The position numbers were made by a program, and so were the translations under genes. A stretch of DNA of 64,000 bases, from NCBI RefSeq assembly GCF_029542085.1, contig NZ_CP107036.1, positions 3,348,001 to 3,412,000 on the forward strand, in the 5' to 3' direction. This DNA is from Sphingobacterium sp. ML3W (GTDB lineage Bacteria; Bacteroidota; Bacteroidia; Sphingobacteriales; Sphingobacteriaceae). Shown here in pieces: positions 1 to 8,632 of the stretch. A model generated the notes under the pieces. The model was given only the letters and a program-made list of their open reading frames with translations, was not told the DNA's origin and searched no databases. How positions within the stretch are numbered: position 1 is the stretch's first letter; every line of letters begins with the position of its first letter.

Positions 1-70
1 TCCCCTCAAAAAACCGCTAGCGTTGAATAGTCGAAAATAGACCATAAGGGGGATTCGAAAAAATGAAATA

Positions 71-112
71 AAAAACGGGAGTGTCCAAAAAGATTGGACA
101 CTCCCGTTTTTT
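71..112. terminator. Bidirectional intrinsic terminator
   Basis: A long GC-rich stem (CGGGAGTGTCC pairing with GGACACTCCCG) is flanked by A and T runs, so it can work on both strands. It lies 42 bases past the stop of the minus-strand M48 protease and probably ends that transcript, and perhaps a plus-strand gene left of the window. Its core resembles the terminator after lon near 12.9 kb. Confidence 0.8.
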
Positions 113-154
113 ATTATTCAACATGAAGCATATAAACTATGCCTATATTTTTTT

Positions 155-967
155 CTACTTTTTGTAATATCGCATTGCATTTGGAATCTGCTTCTCAATA
201 TCGGCAATACGTCGCGCATCACTTGGGTGAGTGCTCAAGAACTCTGGCTGTCCTTTTTGGCTACCCGCTGCCATGCGCTTCCAAAATCCAATGGCTTCGT
301 TTGGATCGTAGCCCGCCAATGCCATAATAATTAACCCAGCCTGATCTGCAGAAGATTCATCGCTACGTGAGAATTTTAACTGGGCCAAGCTGCCCCCCAA
401 ACCATACAGGTTATTAAAAATCCCAAGGGAGCTACTACCAGTCATTCCTGCTGCTGAGCCCAGAATCTGACCACCCATTTGTAAAGCCATCTGGTTGGAT
501 GCCTGCGCTACGGAGTGCTCTTCAATGGCGTGGGCAATTTCGTGCCCCATCACTGTCGCCATACCAGCCTCGGTACGCGTTACCTGAAGTATTCCTGTAT
601 ACACAGCAACTTTCCCGCCTGGCATACACCAAGCGTTCACATCATCACTCTTCACCAGGTTAAATTCCCAATTGAAATTATATTTATTGGCTATACCTTT
701 GCTCTGCAAATATTGATTCACAGCTGTTGCCAATCGGTTACCTACACGTTTTACCATCGCCGCGTCAGCCGTACCGGTAATAACCTTTGTATTATTTTTT
801 GACAAGAAATCTTTGTACGCCAGCGCAGCCTGTTGGTTGACCTGGTCAGCACTGACTAATTTCAAATATTTTTTTCCAGTAACAGCTGAAGTAGCACAAC
901 CTGACAACCCCGATGCCAGCGCTACACAGGCCAATACGATAGCCGAATACTTAAACATGCTTTTCAT
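155..967 (-). CDS. M48 family metalloprotease, lipoprotein
   Basis: Zinc metalloprotease of the M48 family (the group with E. coli LoiP and BepA), expected to act in envelope protein quality control. The zinc motif HEIAH lies near residue 142, and a downstream DESSAD segment supplies the third ligand in the usual position. The N terminus is a lipoprotein signal, MKSMFKYSAIVL followed by a hydrophobic stretch and a lipobox ending LSGC, so the mature protein is probably membrane-anchored. I chose the start at 967 because it gives a normal 22-residue signal; the frame stays open with upstream ATGs to 1000. The 270-residue length is normal. It is a single-gene unit ended by the hairpin at 71-112. 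Confidence 0.9.
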   Translation of the reverse strand: MKSMFKYSAIVLACVALASGLSGCATSAVTGKKYLKLVSADQVNQQAALAYKDFLSKNNTKVITGTADAAMVKRVGNRLATAVNQYLQSKGIANKYNFNWEFNLVKSDDVNAWCMPGGKVAVYTGILQVTRTEAGMATVMGHEIAHAIEEHSVAQASNQMALQMGGQILGSAAGMTGSSSLGIFNNLYGLGGSLAQLKFSRSDESSADQAGLIIMALAGYDPNEAIGFWKRMAAGSQKGQPEFLSTHPSDARRIADIEKQIPNAMRYYKK

Positions 968-1144
968 ATGTATCTTATTATTCATCTGTGTTTGTTTCAA
1001 TTACATTCATGAGCTCGCAGGCCCAGTCTCGTTTTCAATGGTTATATGAAATGTCTAGACTAGATTCGGCAGGGTCTCTGCTTCTCCAGCGCAGCTATCT
1101 CATAATATTCTATTAAATACTTTTTTAGGATGCAATTATTGTGC

Positions 1145-1795
1145 CTATTCTTTTGCCTTTGTTTTTTTCTTGAATAGATAAATCTTGGACTCATGTCCTT
1201 TTAGCAGGCGCTCAATATTCTTTTGATGGGTAATTAATAGCAGCGTACAGATTGCAATACCATAAAGCAATACCGAAGGAATGGTAGTTTTAAAAATAAA
1301 TGCCAAGCTAAATGGAAAAGCAAACCCGGCCGAAATTGAACTTAGGGATACATAATGTGTCGTCAATAGGATAATGACAAATACCGATACACAAACTAAG
1401 GCTGCCGGCGTATGTATCGCCAGGATCATCCCACACAATGTCGCCACCCCTTTTCCTCCCCGGAAGCCCGCAAATACAGGAAATAGGTGTCCTATAACGG
1501 CAATCACTCCCAAAGCCAACTGAAAATTAACGAACTGAACATCACTGGTATTTTGGCCCAACTCAATTAGATAGGCGAGATTTGTTGCTGTCCAACCCTT
1601 GAATATATCCACAAACATCACGATAGAGCCGGCACGCGGTCCTAATACACGAAAGGTGTTAGTCGCTCCAGCATTACCACTCCCATACTCACGAACATCT
1701 ACGCCATAAAATGCCTGACCTAACCAAACTGCTGTAGGTATAGAACCAAACAAATAAGCTAGTAATACTGCAATTACTAAATAAATCGATATCAT
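1145..1795 (-). CDS. plsY: Glycerol-3-phosphate acyltransferase PlsY
   Basis: Membrane acyltransferase that transfers an acyl group from acyl-phosphate to glycerol-3-phosphate, the first step of phospholipid synthesis. The 216 residues contain five or more hydrophobic segments and the two hallmark loops: GSGNAGATN at about residues 38-46, and GFRGGKG at about 110-116, which binds phosphate. The C terminus is Lys-rich and cytoplasmic-looking. It starts 16 bases after nadC ends, so it is almost certainly cotranscribed with nadC and the DUF4783 gene. Assignment is firm. Confidence 0.95.
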   Translation of the reverse strand: MISIYLVIAVLLAYLFGSIPTAVWLGQAFYGVDVREYGSGNAGATNTFRVLGPRAGSIVMFVDIFKGWTATNLAYLIELGQNTSDVQFVNFQLALGVIAVIGHLFPVFAGFRGGKGVATLCGMILAIHTPAALVCVSVFVIILLTTHYVSLSSISAGFAFPFSLAFIFKTTIPSVLLYGIAICTLLLITHQKNIERLLKGHESKIYLFKKKTKAKE

Positions 1796-1811
1796 TAAAT
1801 TAAATCAGTTC

Positions 1812-2669
1812 TTATAATAATTTGGCTTTCAGACTAAGATCTAAGCTCTTGACACTGTGTGTCAAAGCGCCCACCGAGATATAGTCTACTCCGGCCTCTG
1901 CATAGGCCCGAATGGTTTCAAATGTTATTCCCCCAGAAGCTTCTGTCTTAAATCGATGATCGATAATTTTAACAGCTTTAGCCACATCCGCAGGTGAAAA
2001 ATTATCCAACATGATTCGGTCCACTTCGCCAAAGTTAAGAACTTCGTCAAGTTCCGCAAAATTTCGGACCTCTATTTCTATTTCAATTGGTTTATTTAAT
2101 TTCTTTCGATAGTCATTTGCGCGTGTCAACGCCGGTATAATCCCCCCACTATAATCCACATGATTGTCTTTGATCAGAATCATATCGAATAATCCAAACC
2201 GATGGTTGGTGCCCCCTCCTATTTTGACCGCTTCCTTTTCCAATACGCGAAGTAAAGGTGTTGTCTTACGGGTATCCAATACCTCTGTATCCGTACCTTT
2301 CAACAGCTCCACATATTTTCGGGTTGTCGTCGCTATACCACTCATACGTTGCATCACATTCAATACCAAACGCTCTGCCAACAGAATACTCTGGATATTT
2401 CCGCGAATGTAAAACGCGATATCACCAACTTTTACCTGGCTTCCATCGGGAATAAATACCTCACAGGCCAAGGTTTCATCGATGTAACTCATGATCGCCT
2501 GAGCAACCTCTACGCCTGCCAAAATACCGTTGTCCTTAACAATCAGTTTCGCTTCTCCCTGTGCTCCCACCTCTATCGTGGATAAAGAGGTATGATCACC
2601 ATCTCCGAGATCTTCCGCGACTGATTGTTTTACAAACTGCGCCAAATAATCCTTGATTTCCTTCTCCAT
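1812..2669 (-). CDS. nadC: Nicotinate-nucleotide pyrophosphorylase (carboxylating)
   Basis: Cytoplasmic quinolinate phosphoribosyltransferase, converting quinolinate and PRPP to nicotinate mononucleotide in de novo NAD synthesis. The 285-residue protein is of normal length and shows LDTRKTTP (131-138), GGGTNHRFGL (151-160) and the C-terminal ASGGI and SVGALTHS segments that bind the phosphoribosyl group. It sits between the DUF4783 gene (76 bases upstream) and plsY (16 bases downstream), an apparent three-gene operon. Confidence 0.96.
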   Translation of the reverse strand: MEKEIKDYLAQFVKQSVAEDLGDGDHTSLSTIEVGAQGEAKLIVKDNGILAGVEVAQAIMSYIDETLACEVFIPDGSQVKVGDIAFYIRGNIQSILLAERLVLNVMQRMSGIATTTRKYVELLKGTDTEVLDTRKTTPLLRVLEKEAVKIGGGTNHRFGLFDMILIKDNHVDYSGGIIPALTRANDYRKKLNKPIEIEIEVRNFAELDEVLNFGEVDRIMLDNFSPADVAKAVKIIDHRFKTEASGGITFETIRAYAEAGVDYISVGALTHSVKSLDLSLKAKLL

Positions 2670-2745
2670 AAATACAATTTATAGGGCTAAGATGTGGAAT
2701 AATTTTTTAATCGAAAAATAGAATGATAAAAAAATAGCGTCTGAC

Positions 2746-3204
2746 TTAACTTTTATCGATCCGAAGTTCTTCTATTGTCTGACTATTGGATCCCGCACTT
2801 ATCTTAATAAACACACGGTAATTGGCTTGTTCGGTCGCTAATGAAAAGGTGAAATACTGATAACCATTGTTTGCATTACTGGCCTGGGTCAATTTGATAG
2901 TCTTGGGTTTATGTTGGTTAAAAAATGTACCCAGCATAATCTCGGACTGGTATTTGGTATACACTCCATTTTCTCCCAATAGGGACAGGGTTAGATTGGA
3001 ACCAAAATATTTCGCAATATTCTTTGCATTCCCCTCCTTTAAATAGGTTTTTAGTTCTTCGGAAATACTTCCAAAAGACTCCTCTCCTCCCCATGCAACA
3101 GGCTGTGACGAATAGTTTAAATCTTTCAAAAGATGCCCCGAGGCGTTAGTGTGTATAAAAAGACTATAAACAAATATAAAGACGCAATAGCTTAAAAGTT
3201 TCAT
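2746..3204 (-). CDS. Secreted DUF4783-type protein
   Basis: Small exported protein of unknown function. With the start at 3204 it has 152 residues, beginning with a signal peptide (MKLLSYCVFIFVYSLF, then a HTNAS cleavage region). The mature part (ISEELKTYLKEGNAKNIAKYF, then LTLSLLGENGVYTKYQSEIML and a predicted beta-rich end) resembles the DUF4783 family as I remember it, an NTF2-like small domain usually found next to nadC in this phylum. The frame is open to an ATG at 3237, but that start would place extra residues before the signal. It is the first gene of the nadC-plsY unit and has its own promoter at 3293-3322. Confidence 0.75.
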   Translation of the reverse strand: MKLLSYCVFIFVYSLFIHTNASGHLLKDLNYSSQPVAWGGEESFGSISEELKTYLKEGNAKNIAKYFGSNLTLSLLGENGVYTKYQSEIMLGTFFNQHKPKTIKLTQASNANNGYQYFTFSLATEQANYRVFIKISAGSNSQTIEELRIDKS

Positions 3205-3292
3205 ATAGCTCAAAATAAGACAGAACAGTTTCCACAAATAGATATATCAATCATTAGGTAGCATTGCTTATACGTAAACATAAACTATGCCA

Positions 3293-3322
3293 CAAACCTA
3301 TAAAATTATTGCATATAAACAA
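3293..3322 (-). promoter_or_regulatory. Bacteroidota-type promoter for the DUF4783-nadC-plsY operon
   Basis: On the minus strand the -7 element is TAGGTTTG (3293-3300) and the -33 TTG is at 3320-3322, with 19 bases between. This is a full match to the TTG-N19-TAnnTTTG consensus. It is back to back with the gpmI promoter. Confidence 0.65.
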
Positions 3323-3342
3323 GGGAAGTTTTTAAAGACACA

Positions 3343-3373
3343 TTGATAGATTCTAAAATTAAGATTATCTTTG
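3343..3373 (+). promoter_or_regulatory. Bacteroidota-type promoter for gpmI
   Basis: TTG at 3343-3345, 20 bases, then TATCTTTG at 3366-3373, a full match to the phylum consensus. Only seven bases separate the -7 element from the gpmI ATG at 3381, so transcription should begin at or very near the start codon. The resulting mRNA would be leaderless or almost so. Confidence 0.65.
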
Positions 3374-3380
3374 TTATACG

Positions 3381-4913
3381 ATGAATAAGAAAAAAGTTGC
3401 ACTCATGATCCTAGACGGGCTAGGATACGGAAAACATGATAAATCAAATGCAGTTGAAGCTGCAAATACCCCATTTTTAGATCATTTATTGGAAACATAC
3501 CCAAATTCAAGTCTGGAAGCTTCCGGTGAAGCCGTTGGCCTTCCTGATGGACAGATGGGTAACTCTGAGGTTGGCCACATGAATCTTGGCGCTGGACGGG
3601 TTGTCTATCAAGAATTAGGGCGTATTCACAAAGCGGTAAATGACGGCGTATTCAATACAGATATCGTTATCCAGGACGCATTTAAATATGCGCTTGAAAA
3701 TAATAAAAAAGTACACTTTATCGGTTTACTCTCTGATGGTGGTGTACATGCACACACCAAGCACCTAAAAGGTCTCTGTGATGCAGCAAAACATGCTGGA
3801 CTAAATAGTGAGCAGGTTTTTATCCATGCTTTTCTGGATGGTCGTGATACCGACCCTAATTCGGGGATCGGCTATGTCAAAGATTTACAGGAATATCTAA
3901 AAACAACTTCAGGAACTTTTGCTTCCGCCATCGGTCGATATTACGCAATGGACCGTGACAACAGATGGGAACGCGTCAAGTTGGCTTATGATCTTTTGGT
4001 GAAAGCCGAAGGTGAAAAAACCAATGACCTGGTTGCTGCGATCCAAAGATCATACGATGCAGGGGTGACAGACGAATTTGTTAAACCAATCGCATTGGTC
4101 AATGAAGATGGCACCGCTGTAGCAACAATTCAAGAAGGTGATGTGGTCTTCTGTTACAATTTCAGAACAGACCGCGGCCGTGAAATCAGCATTGCACTTA
4201 CACAGAAAGCCTTCCCTGAGTATGATCTTGTACCGTTAAATCTGTACTATGTCACGCTAACAGCCTATGACGAAACCTTCAAAAATGTACGTGTTGTTTT
4301 CCAAAAAGATAACCTGACAAACACCTTGGGTGAGGTTTTGGAAGCCAATCATAAAACACAGACCCGTATTGCCGAAACTGAAAAATATCCACACGTGACA
4401 TTCTTCTTTTCGGGTGGCCGTGAACAGCAATTCGAAGGTGAGAACCGTCTTTTGGTACCTTCTCCAAAAGTGGCTACTTACGATCTTCAACCTGAAATGT
4501 CTGCAAGTGGAATCACCGAAGCAATCGTCAATGATATGGAAACTCTTCAGCCGGACTTTATCTGCCTCAATTTTGCAAACCCTGATATGGTAGGCCATAC
4601 TGGTGTATTTGAGGCTGTCGTAAAAGCAGTAGAAACAGTAGATCAATGCACAAAAACAGTGGTGGAAACAGGATTGAAAAATGGTTATTCATTTATCATT
4701 TTGGCTGATCACGGTAATTCAGAATTTATGGTCAATGAAGATGGTTCTCCAAATACAGCACATACAACAAATTTGGTTCCTTGTATCTTGATTGATGATC
4801 ACTACAAAAAAATCGCAGATGGTAAATTGGGTGATATCGCTCCAACCGTTCTAAAACTTTTGGGCGTAGATATCCCCGTTGAAATGACAGGAAATGTATT
4901 GGTATCAGAATAA
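3381..4913 (+). CDS. gpmI: 2,3-bisphosphoglycerate-independent phosphoglycerate mutase
   Basis: Glycolytic and gluconeogenic enzyme that interconverts 3- and 2-phosphoglycerate using two metal ions and a phosphoserine. The 510 residues match the family length. The N-terminal metal site is ILDGLGYG, the catalytic Ser62 lies in GNSEVGH, FLDGRDT and RYYAMDRDNRW are present, and the C-terminal metal site is ADHGN with a later His in NTAHTTNLVP. The start is fixed by the conserved N terminus. Its stop overlaps the next gene's start by 20 bases, and an intrinsic terminator follows 19 bases after the stop. Confidence 0.97.
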   Translation: MNKKKVALMILDGLGYGKHDKSNAVEAANTPFLDHLLETYPNSSLEASGEAVGLPDGQMGNSEVGHMNLGAGRVVYQELGRIHKAVNDGVFNTDIVIQDAFKYALENNKKVHFIGLLSDGGVHAHTKHLKGLCDAAKHAGLNSEQVFIHAFLDGRDTDPNSGIGYVKDLQEYLKTTSGTFASAIGRYYAMDRDNRWERVKLAYDLLVKAEGEKTNDLVAAIQRSYDAGVTDEFVKPIALVNEDGTAVATIQEGDVVFCYNFRTDRGREISIALTQKAFPEYDLVPLNLYYVTLTAYDETFKNVRVVFQKDNLTNTLGEVLEANHKTQTRIAETEKYPHVTFFFSGGREQQFEGENRLLVPSPKVATYDLQPEMSASGITEAIVNDMETLQPDFICLNFANPDMVGHTGVFEAVVKAVETVDQCTKTVVETGLKNGYSFIILADHGNSEFMVNEDGSPNTAHTTNLVPCILIDDHYKKIADGKLGDIAPTVLKLLGVDIPVEMTGNVLVSE

Positions 4914-5484
4914 GAATTTATATAAAAAATTAAGCAGCGCACTTCCACTACTGGTGGGAAGTGCGCTGCTTTTTTGGAGCTGTAGCTCCCCCTCAGGCCA
5001 ACAGAAAGCTAAAAAGACGACGGATATATTTTCGGTAGACTCTTTTTTCAGTGCCGAAGCACAACGCTTGCAGCAACTCAACCCTTCGGTGTTAAAATCC
5101 GTCAATAAAGATGGTGAAAAGGAACAACGTGAGCTCAAAATTGAAAACTGGAAAAATGAACTTTCAGCGTTCCAGTCCGCTGATATCAGCAAAAATTTTG
5201 ATCCCGCACTCTACGATGTCAAAGCCGTAGATTGTGTAACGGAATTTACTGCCAAAAAGGAAGAATTGCAAATACAAAAACTCCGAATCGAGTTTGATCG
5301 TAAAAACGAAAAGGTTAAACATATCCAAATCGATAAAAAGATCGCGAACTCCCTCTATGACAGTAATGAAAAACTAGATTATTATAGCGATTCATTGTAC
5401 AGTATTGTAAAACTACAGGATGTACAAGGACTCGATGCAAACCAATATGAAATTATTGGGAGATTTGTGCAATCAAAAAAATAA
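4894..5484 (+). CDS. Lipoprotein of unknown function
   Basis: I do not recognise this 196-residue protein. It starts with charged residues (KNLYKK), a hydrophobic stretch (SALPLLVGSALL) and a lipobox ending FWSC, so it is an exported lipoprotein. The mature part is hydrophilic, Lys/Glu-rich, and probably helical then beta. The only plausible start is the ATG at 4894, inside the last codons of gpmI, which suggests translational coupling. The signal-peptide codons coincide with a perfect 15-bp hairpin followed by a T run (4932-4975), which looks like gpmI's terminator. A second terminator closes the gene at 5494-5530. Confidence 0.75.
   Translation: MYWYQNKNLYKKLSSALPLLVGSALLFWSCSSPSGQQKAKKTTDIFSVDSFFSAEAQRLQQLNPSVLKSVNKDGEKEQRELKIENWKNELSAFQSADISKNFDPALYDVKAVDCVTEFTAKKEELQIQKLRIEFDRKNEKVKHIQIDKKIANSLYDSNEKLDYYSDSLYSIVKLQDVQGLDANQYEIIGRFVQSKK
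4932..4975 (+). terminator. Intrinsic terminator embedded in a lipoprotein coding sequence
   Basis: The arms AAGCAGCGCACTTCC (4932-4946) and GGAAGTGCGCTGCTT (4957-4971) are perfectly complementary over 15 bp with a 10-base loop, followed directly by a T run. It sits where gpmI's terminator is expected, but also inside codons 13-27 of the downstream lipoprotein gene. It may act as a partial terminator relieved by ribosomes translating the lipoprotein. Confidence 0.75.
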
Positions 5485-5493
5485 CTCATGCTG

Positions 5494-5530
5494 AAAAATG
5501 TCTTTATGCGCATTCATAAAGACATTTTTT
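5494..5530 (+). terminator. Intrinsic terminator
   Basis: A 15-bp arm AAAAATGTCTTTATG pairs with CATAAAGACATTTTT, with a six-base loop and a T run. It ends the gpmI-lipoprotein unit. Confidence 0.8.
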
Positions 5531-5563
5531 GTTCCCCAATACAAACAAATAAATGCAACAACA

Positions 5564-5593
5564 TTGCTTTATTTATAATTTTTCTTATATTTG
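5564..5593 (+). promoter_or_regulatory. Bacteroidota-type promoter for the small secreted protein and TonB receptor
   Basis: TTG (5564-5566), 19 bases, then TATATTTG (5586-5593), a full consensus match. It lies 42 bases upstream of the GTG start at 5635. Around the -33 there is a weak GCAA/TTGC inverted repeat that might be an operator. Confidence 0.6.
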
Positions 5594-5634
5594 CCTCATT
5601 AATTGTCTGCAAAGACATCGTATAGAAAAATAAA

Positions 5635-5949
5635 GTGCGCGATATTTCATTGAACAAATTAGCTGCGTTAACGCTTTTAATGACCTTTTTAATCGGTCAG
5701 TTCATTGTCTATACCCATTCCCATGAGTCGCCGGCATTAAGTATAGTGGACTGCAGCCCAAAAAAACACCATGCAGACCATCCAAAATGTTCTATTTGCG
5801 ACCAAAGTTCACACCCACAGCTACTTTTCCATTTTAGCCAAAATGAAATTTCTCTTCCTGAACGGGAAATAGCATTTGGTTTCTTTGTACCCAGTGACCA
5901 GATGATCAGTGCATTGCTATCTGGCAATCGTGGTCCCCCTATTTGTTAA
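5635..5949 (+). CDS. Small secreted His/Cys protein, possibly DUF2946-like
   Basis: 104 residues from a GTG start. A hydrophobic N-terminal helix (LAALTLLMTFLIGQFIVYTH) is followed by a metal-binding-looking segment with HSHE, KKHHADHPKCSICDQSSH and a C-terminal RGPPIC. The CxxC plus many His, and the RGPP end, recall the DUF2946-type small proteins that precede metal-related TonB receptors. I cannot confirm the family. It precedes a TonB-dependent receptor on the same strand, 259 bases away, and probably shares its promoter. A role in sensing or binding a metal at the envelope is inference. Confidence 0.6.
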   Translation: MRDISLNKLAALTLLMTFLIGQFIVYTHSHESPALSIVDCSPKKHHADHPKCSICDQSSHPQLLFHFSQNEISLPEREIAFGFFVPSDQMISALLSGNRGPPIC

Positions 5950-6208
5950 ATTTCATCCACTATGCGACAACAAAGCTTTTATGGAAAGCCTTGTTTACTA
6001 TGATCAGGAAGCAAAGGCCAACGTTTTGGCAATTGTTGCTGGCGTATTCATATTGGATCTTCCTCCTATTTAGCAATCAAGCAATTCAATGATGAATTCC
6101 TCCGTATTGAACAGGCTATTTTTTCACGACTGATGAAAATATAGGTTTAATGCGACAGGTTATCATTTGGATAGGCTCCATCGACAGATGGCATAAAAAT
6201 ATTTACAG
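5950..6208. other. Intergenic stretch without a recognisable gene
   Basis: 259 bases between the small secreted protein and the TonB receptor. All three plus frames contain short open stretches: for example 5981-6073 (30 codons from an ATG), and an unstarted run to 6144 ending in a hydrophilic helix-like peptide. None is convincing. A decayed small gene is possible. Confidence 0.4.
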
Positions 6209-8506
6209 ATGAAACTCAAAATTAAAGGCGGCATATGTATGCTTGTCTGCTATTTCCTTCTATTCTCTGTCAACGCCGCTACTATATCGGGTAAAGTGAC
6301 AGATGCAAAAACAAATCAACCGATCGCTGGAGCGACCATATCTTTGCTCCAACTCCGTTCGAGTACCTCTTCAGACCAACAGGGGCGTTATACGTTCAAA
6401 TCACTGCCCTCGAGTGGACGTTATCTTGTCGAAGTACGTTTTATTGGTTACCAATCGCTGATCAAAACGATAGATCTGACATCAGCGGATGTATCGGTCG
6501 ATTTTGCACTGACTGAAAGTATAATCGAGACAAATGAAGTGGTGGTTACAGGTACGCTCGTGACTGCACAAAGCCGTCGCAACAGTACCTCTGTCTCTGT
6601 TATCTCCAAAGACGAATTACAGGGTGGTGCGACAAATCTGATCGACGCGCTAGCCCGCCAGGTACCTGGTTTAAGTCAGATTACAACAGGACAGGGCATT
6701 TCCAAACCAGTCATCCGCGGTCTTGGTTATAACCGTGTTGTCACCGTCAATGATGGCGTGAAGCAAATGGGGCAACAATGGGGCGACGAACATGGTATCG
6801 AGATCGACCAAAACCAGCCCGACCGGGTAGAGGTACTTCGGGGAGCAGCTTCACTGATGTACGGATCTGATGCCATCGGTGGTGTTATCAATATCCTCGA
6901 GCCCAGCGTCCCCACTGCAGGCGAAATAAAAGGCGAGCTGCTATCCAATTATTCAACCAACAATGGACTGACCAATAATTCACTGATGCTTACAGGCAAT
7001 GAAAACGGCTTTGTATGGCGCGGACGTGGATCTTATCAAAATGCATATTCCTACAATACACCAGCTGGACGCTATATGAATAGCAGTTTTAATAATACCA
7101 GCTTCAGTGGAATGCTGGGTTTAAATAAACAATGGGGGTATTCACACCTTAATTTTTCCTACCTCAAAAATAACATTGGTTTTTACGATGCCGACCCCGG
7201 AGATCCGTTATACAATACATCCAAAAGCCGGACATTGGATTTCCCCAAACAGGATATCCGCCATTATAAGCTCGCGCTCAATAATAATTTTGTGATCGGT
7301 TCAGGAAATTTAAAACTGGACCTGGGCTACCAGAAAAATCAACGTCGCGAACTTGAGGAAGCAACACCCTCGTTATTTTTTGATTTAAATACCTACTCTC
7401 TTGATGCGAAATATTACCTAGCTGAAAGAAACGGTTGGCAGCATGTCGTTGGCATTAGCGCCAGTCAAGAGCATAGTGTAAACAAGGGCGTTGAATTTCT
7501 AATCCCTGCTTATGACCAGATCGAATTAGGTGCTTTTGGCTATGCAAAAAAAACCTGGGGTGATAACACCTTCAATATGGGACTACGCTACGATTATGTC
7601 AATAGCAAGGGCAAACAACTTTTAGTTGATGATGAGGAGCAGTTCCCGGGTTTTAAAAATAAATTCAGCAATATTAGCGGTGCTTTAGGTTTCACACATA
7701 GTTTCAGCGAGGATTTCAACTTCAAAGCAAATGCAGGATCGGCTTTTAGAGCGCCCAATCCAGCAGAATTAGGTTCTAACGGTGTACACGAAGGTACATC
7801 ACGCTACGAAATCGGCAATGAGAACCTCAAAGCTGAACGTAGTTTCCAAGCGGATGCAACCCTCGAATTTGGACATAGCATCGTCACCGGTAGTATCGGG
7901 ATCTATGAAAATTATATTCATAATTTTATCTATGCTTCAACAAAAAAGGGCGACACAAAAACCATCATTGATGAGGACAATAATGAACAGACCTACGATG
8001 TCTATCGCTATGGTCAGGTGAACGCCAATCTTTATGGTTTTGAGGGAAGTCTAAACTTCCATCCACTGAACTGGGTACACTTGGACAACACCTTTACCTA
8101 TACTCATGCACAAAACAGGACCTTTGACAGGCCATTGGCATTGATTCCGGCAGGTGTTTTACATAACACACTACGTCTCGAGCCCAAGATAAATGGATTA
8201 CATGCTTTTTATGTATCGGTAGGTTTAGACAATTATTTTAAACAGAATCGCGTTGACGAAACTTTTGAAACGGCTGCAGATTCGTATTCACTGATCAATG
8301 CTGGAATAGGTACTACCCTGCACTTAGGAAAACAACAAGTGAAGCTGTACGCGGCTGCATCTAATCTTACTAACAAGCGCTATTATGATGCTTTGAGCAG
8401 ACTACGTCCGGGAAGATTATCGCAGGAGAACCCCACTTATGGTGTTTATAATATGGGTAGGAATGTTACTTTTGGAATCTACCTTCCACTCAGCATAAAA
8501 AAATAG
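6209..8506 (+). CDS. TonB-dependent outer membrane receptor
   Basis: 765-residue TonB-dependent receptor that imports a metal complex, siderophore or other ligand across the outer membrane. A signal peptide (to about residue 23) is followed by a carboxypeptidase-regulatory-like domain (ISGKVTDAKTNQPIAGA, about 25-110). Then come the plug (about 115-230, with VKQMGQQWGDEHGIEIDQ and the end VLRGAASLMYGSDAIGGVINI) and a 22-strand barrel ending in GIYLPLSIKK. It is not SusC-like: it is short and has no SusD partner. The plug resembles metal/cobalamin-type receptors, and the upstream His/Cys-rich protein fits metal uptake. The substrate is unproven. Confidence 0.88.
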   Translation: MKLKIKGGICMLVCYFLLFSVNAATISGKVTDAKTNQPIAGATISLLQLRSSTSSDQQGRYTFKSLPSSGRYLVEVRFIGYQSLIKTIDLTSADVSVDFALTESIIETNEVVVTGTLVTAQSRRNSTSVSVISKDELQGGATNLIDALARQVPGLSQITTGQGISKPVIRGLGYNRVVTVNDGVKQMGQQWGDEHGIEIDQNQPDRVEVLRGAASLMYGSDAIGGVINILEPSVPTAGEIKGELLSNYSTNNGLTNNSLMLTGNENGFVWRGRGSYQNAYSYNTPAGRYMNSSFNNTSFSGMLGLNKQWGYSHLNFSYLKNNIGFYDADPGDPLYNTSKSRTLDFPKQDIRHYKLALNNNFVIGSGNLKLDLGYQKNQRRELEEATPSLFFDLNTYSLDAKYYLAERNGWQHVVGISASQEHSVNKGVEFLIPAYDQIELGAFGYAKKTWGDNTFNMGLRYDYVNSKGKQLLVDDEEQFPGFKNKFSNISGALGFTHSFSEDFNFKANAGSAFRAPNPAELGSNGVHEGTSRYEIGNENLKAERSFQADATLEFGHSIVTGSIGIYENYIHNFIYASTKKGDTKTIIDEDNNEQTYDVYRYGQVNANLYGFEGSLNFHPLNWVHLDNTFTYTHAQNRTFDRPLALIPAGVLHNTLRLEPKINGLHAFYVSVGLDNYFKQNRVDETFETAADSYSLINAGIGTTLHLGKQQVKLYAAASNLTNKRYYDALSRLRPGRLSQENPTYGVYNMGRNVTFGIYLPLSIKK

Positions 8507-8575
8507 CCTTCCGGAGCTTTCCAAAAATGTAGCTTTCGGCAAATGGGCTGAATAATATTTTTAGGCTTCAATCTA

Positions 8576-8618
8576 AAAAATAATGTCCGAGTTCTTAATG
8601 AACTCGGACATTATTTTT
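8576..8618. terminator. Bidirectional intrinsic terminator
   Basis: Perfect stem ATAATGTCCGAGTTC / GAACTCGGACATTAT with a five-base loop, flanked by A and T runs. It serves the convergent TonB receptor and ferritin genes. Confidence 0.85.
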
Positions 8619-8632
8619 ATACAATTCCCTTT

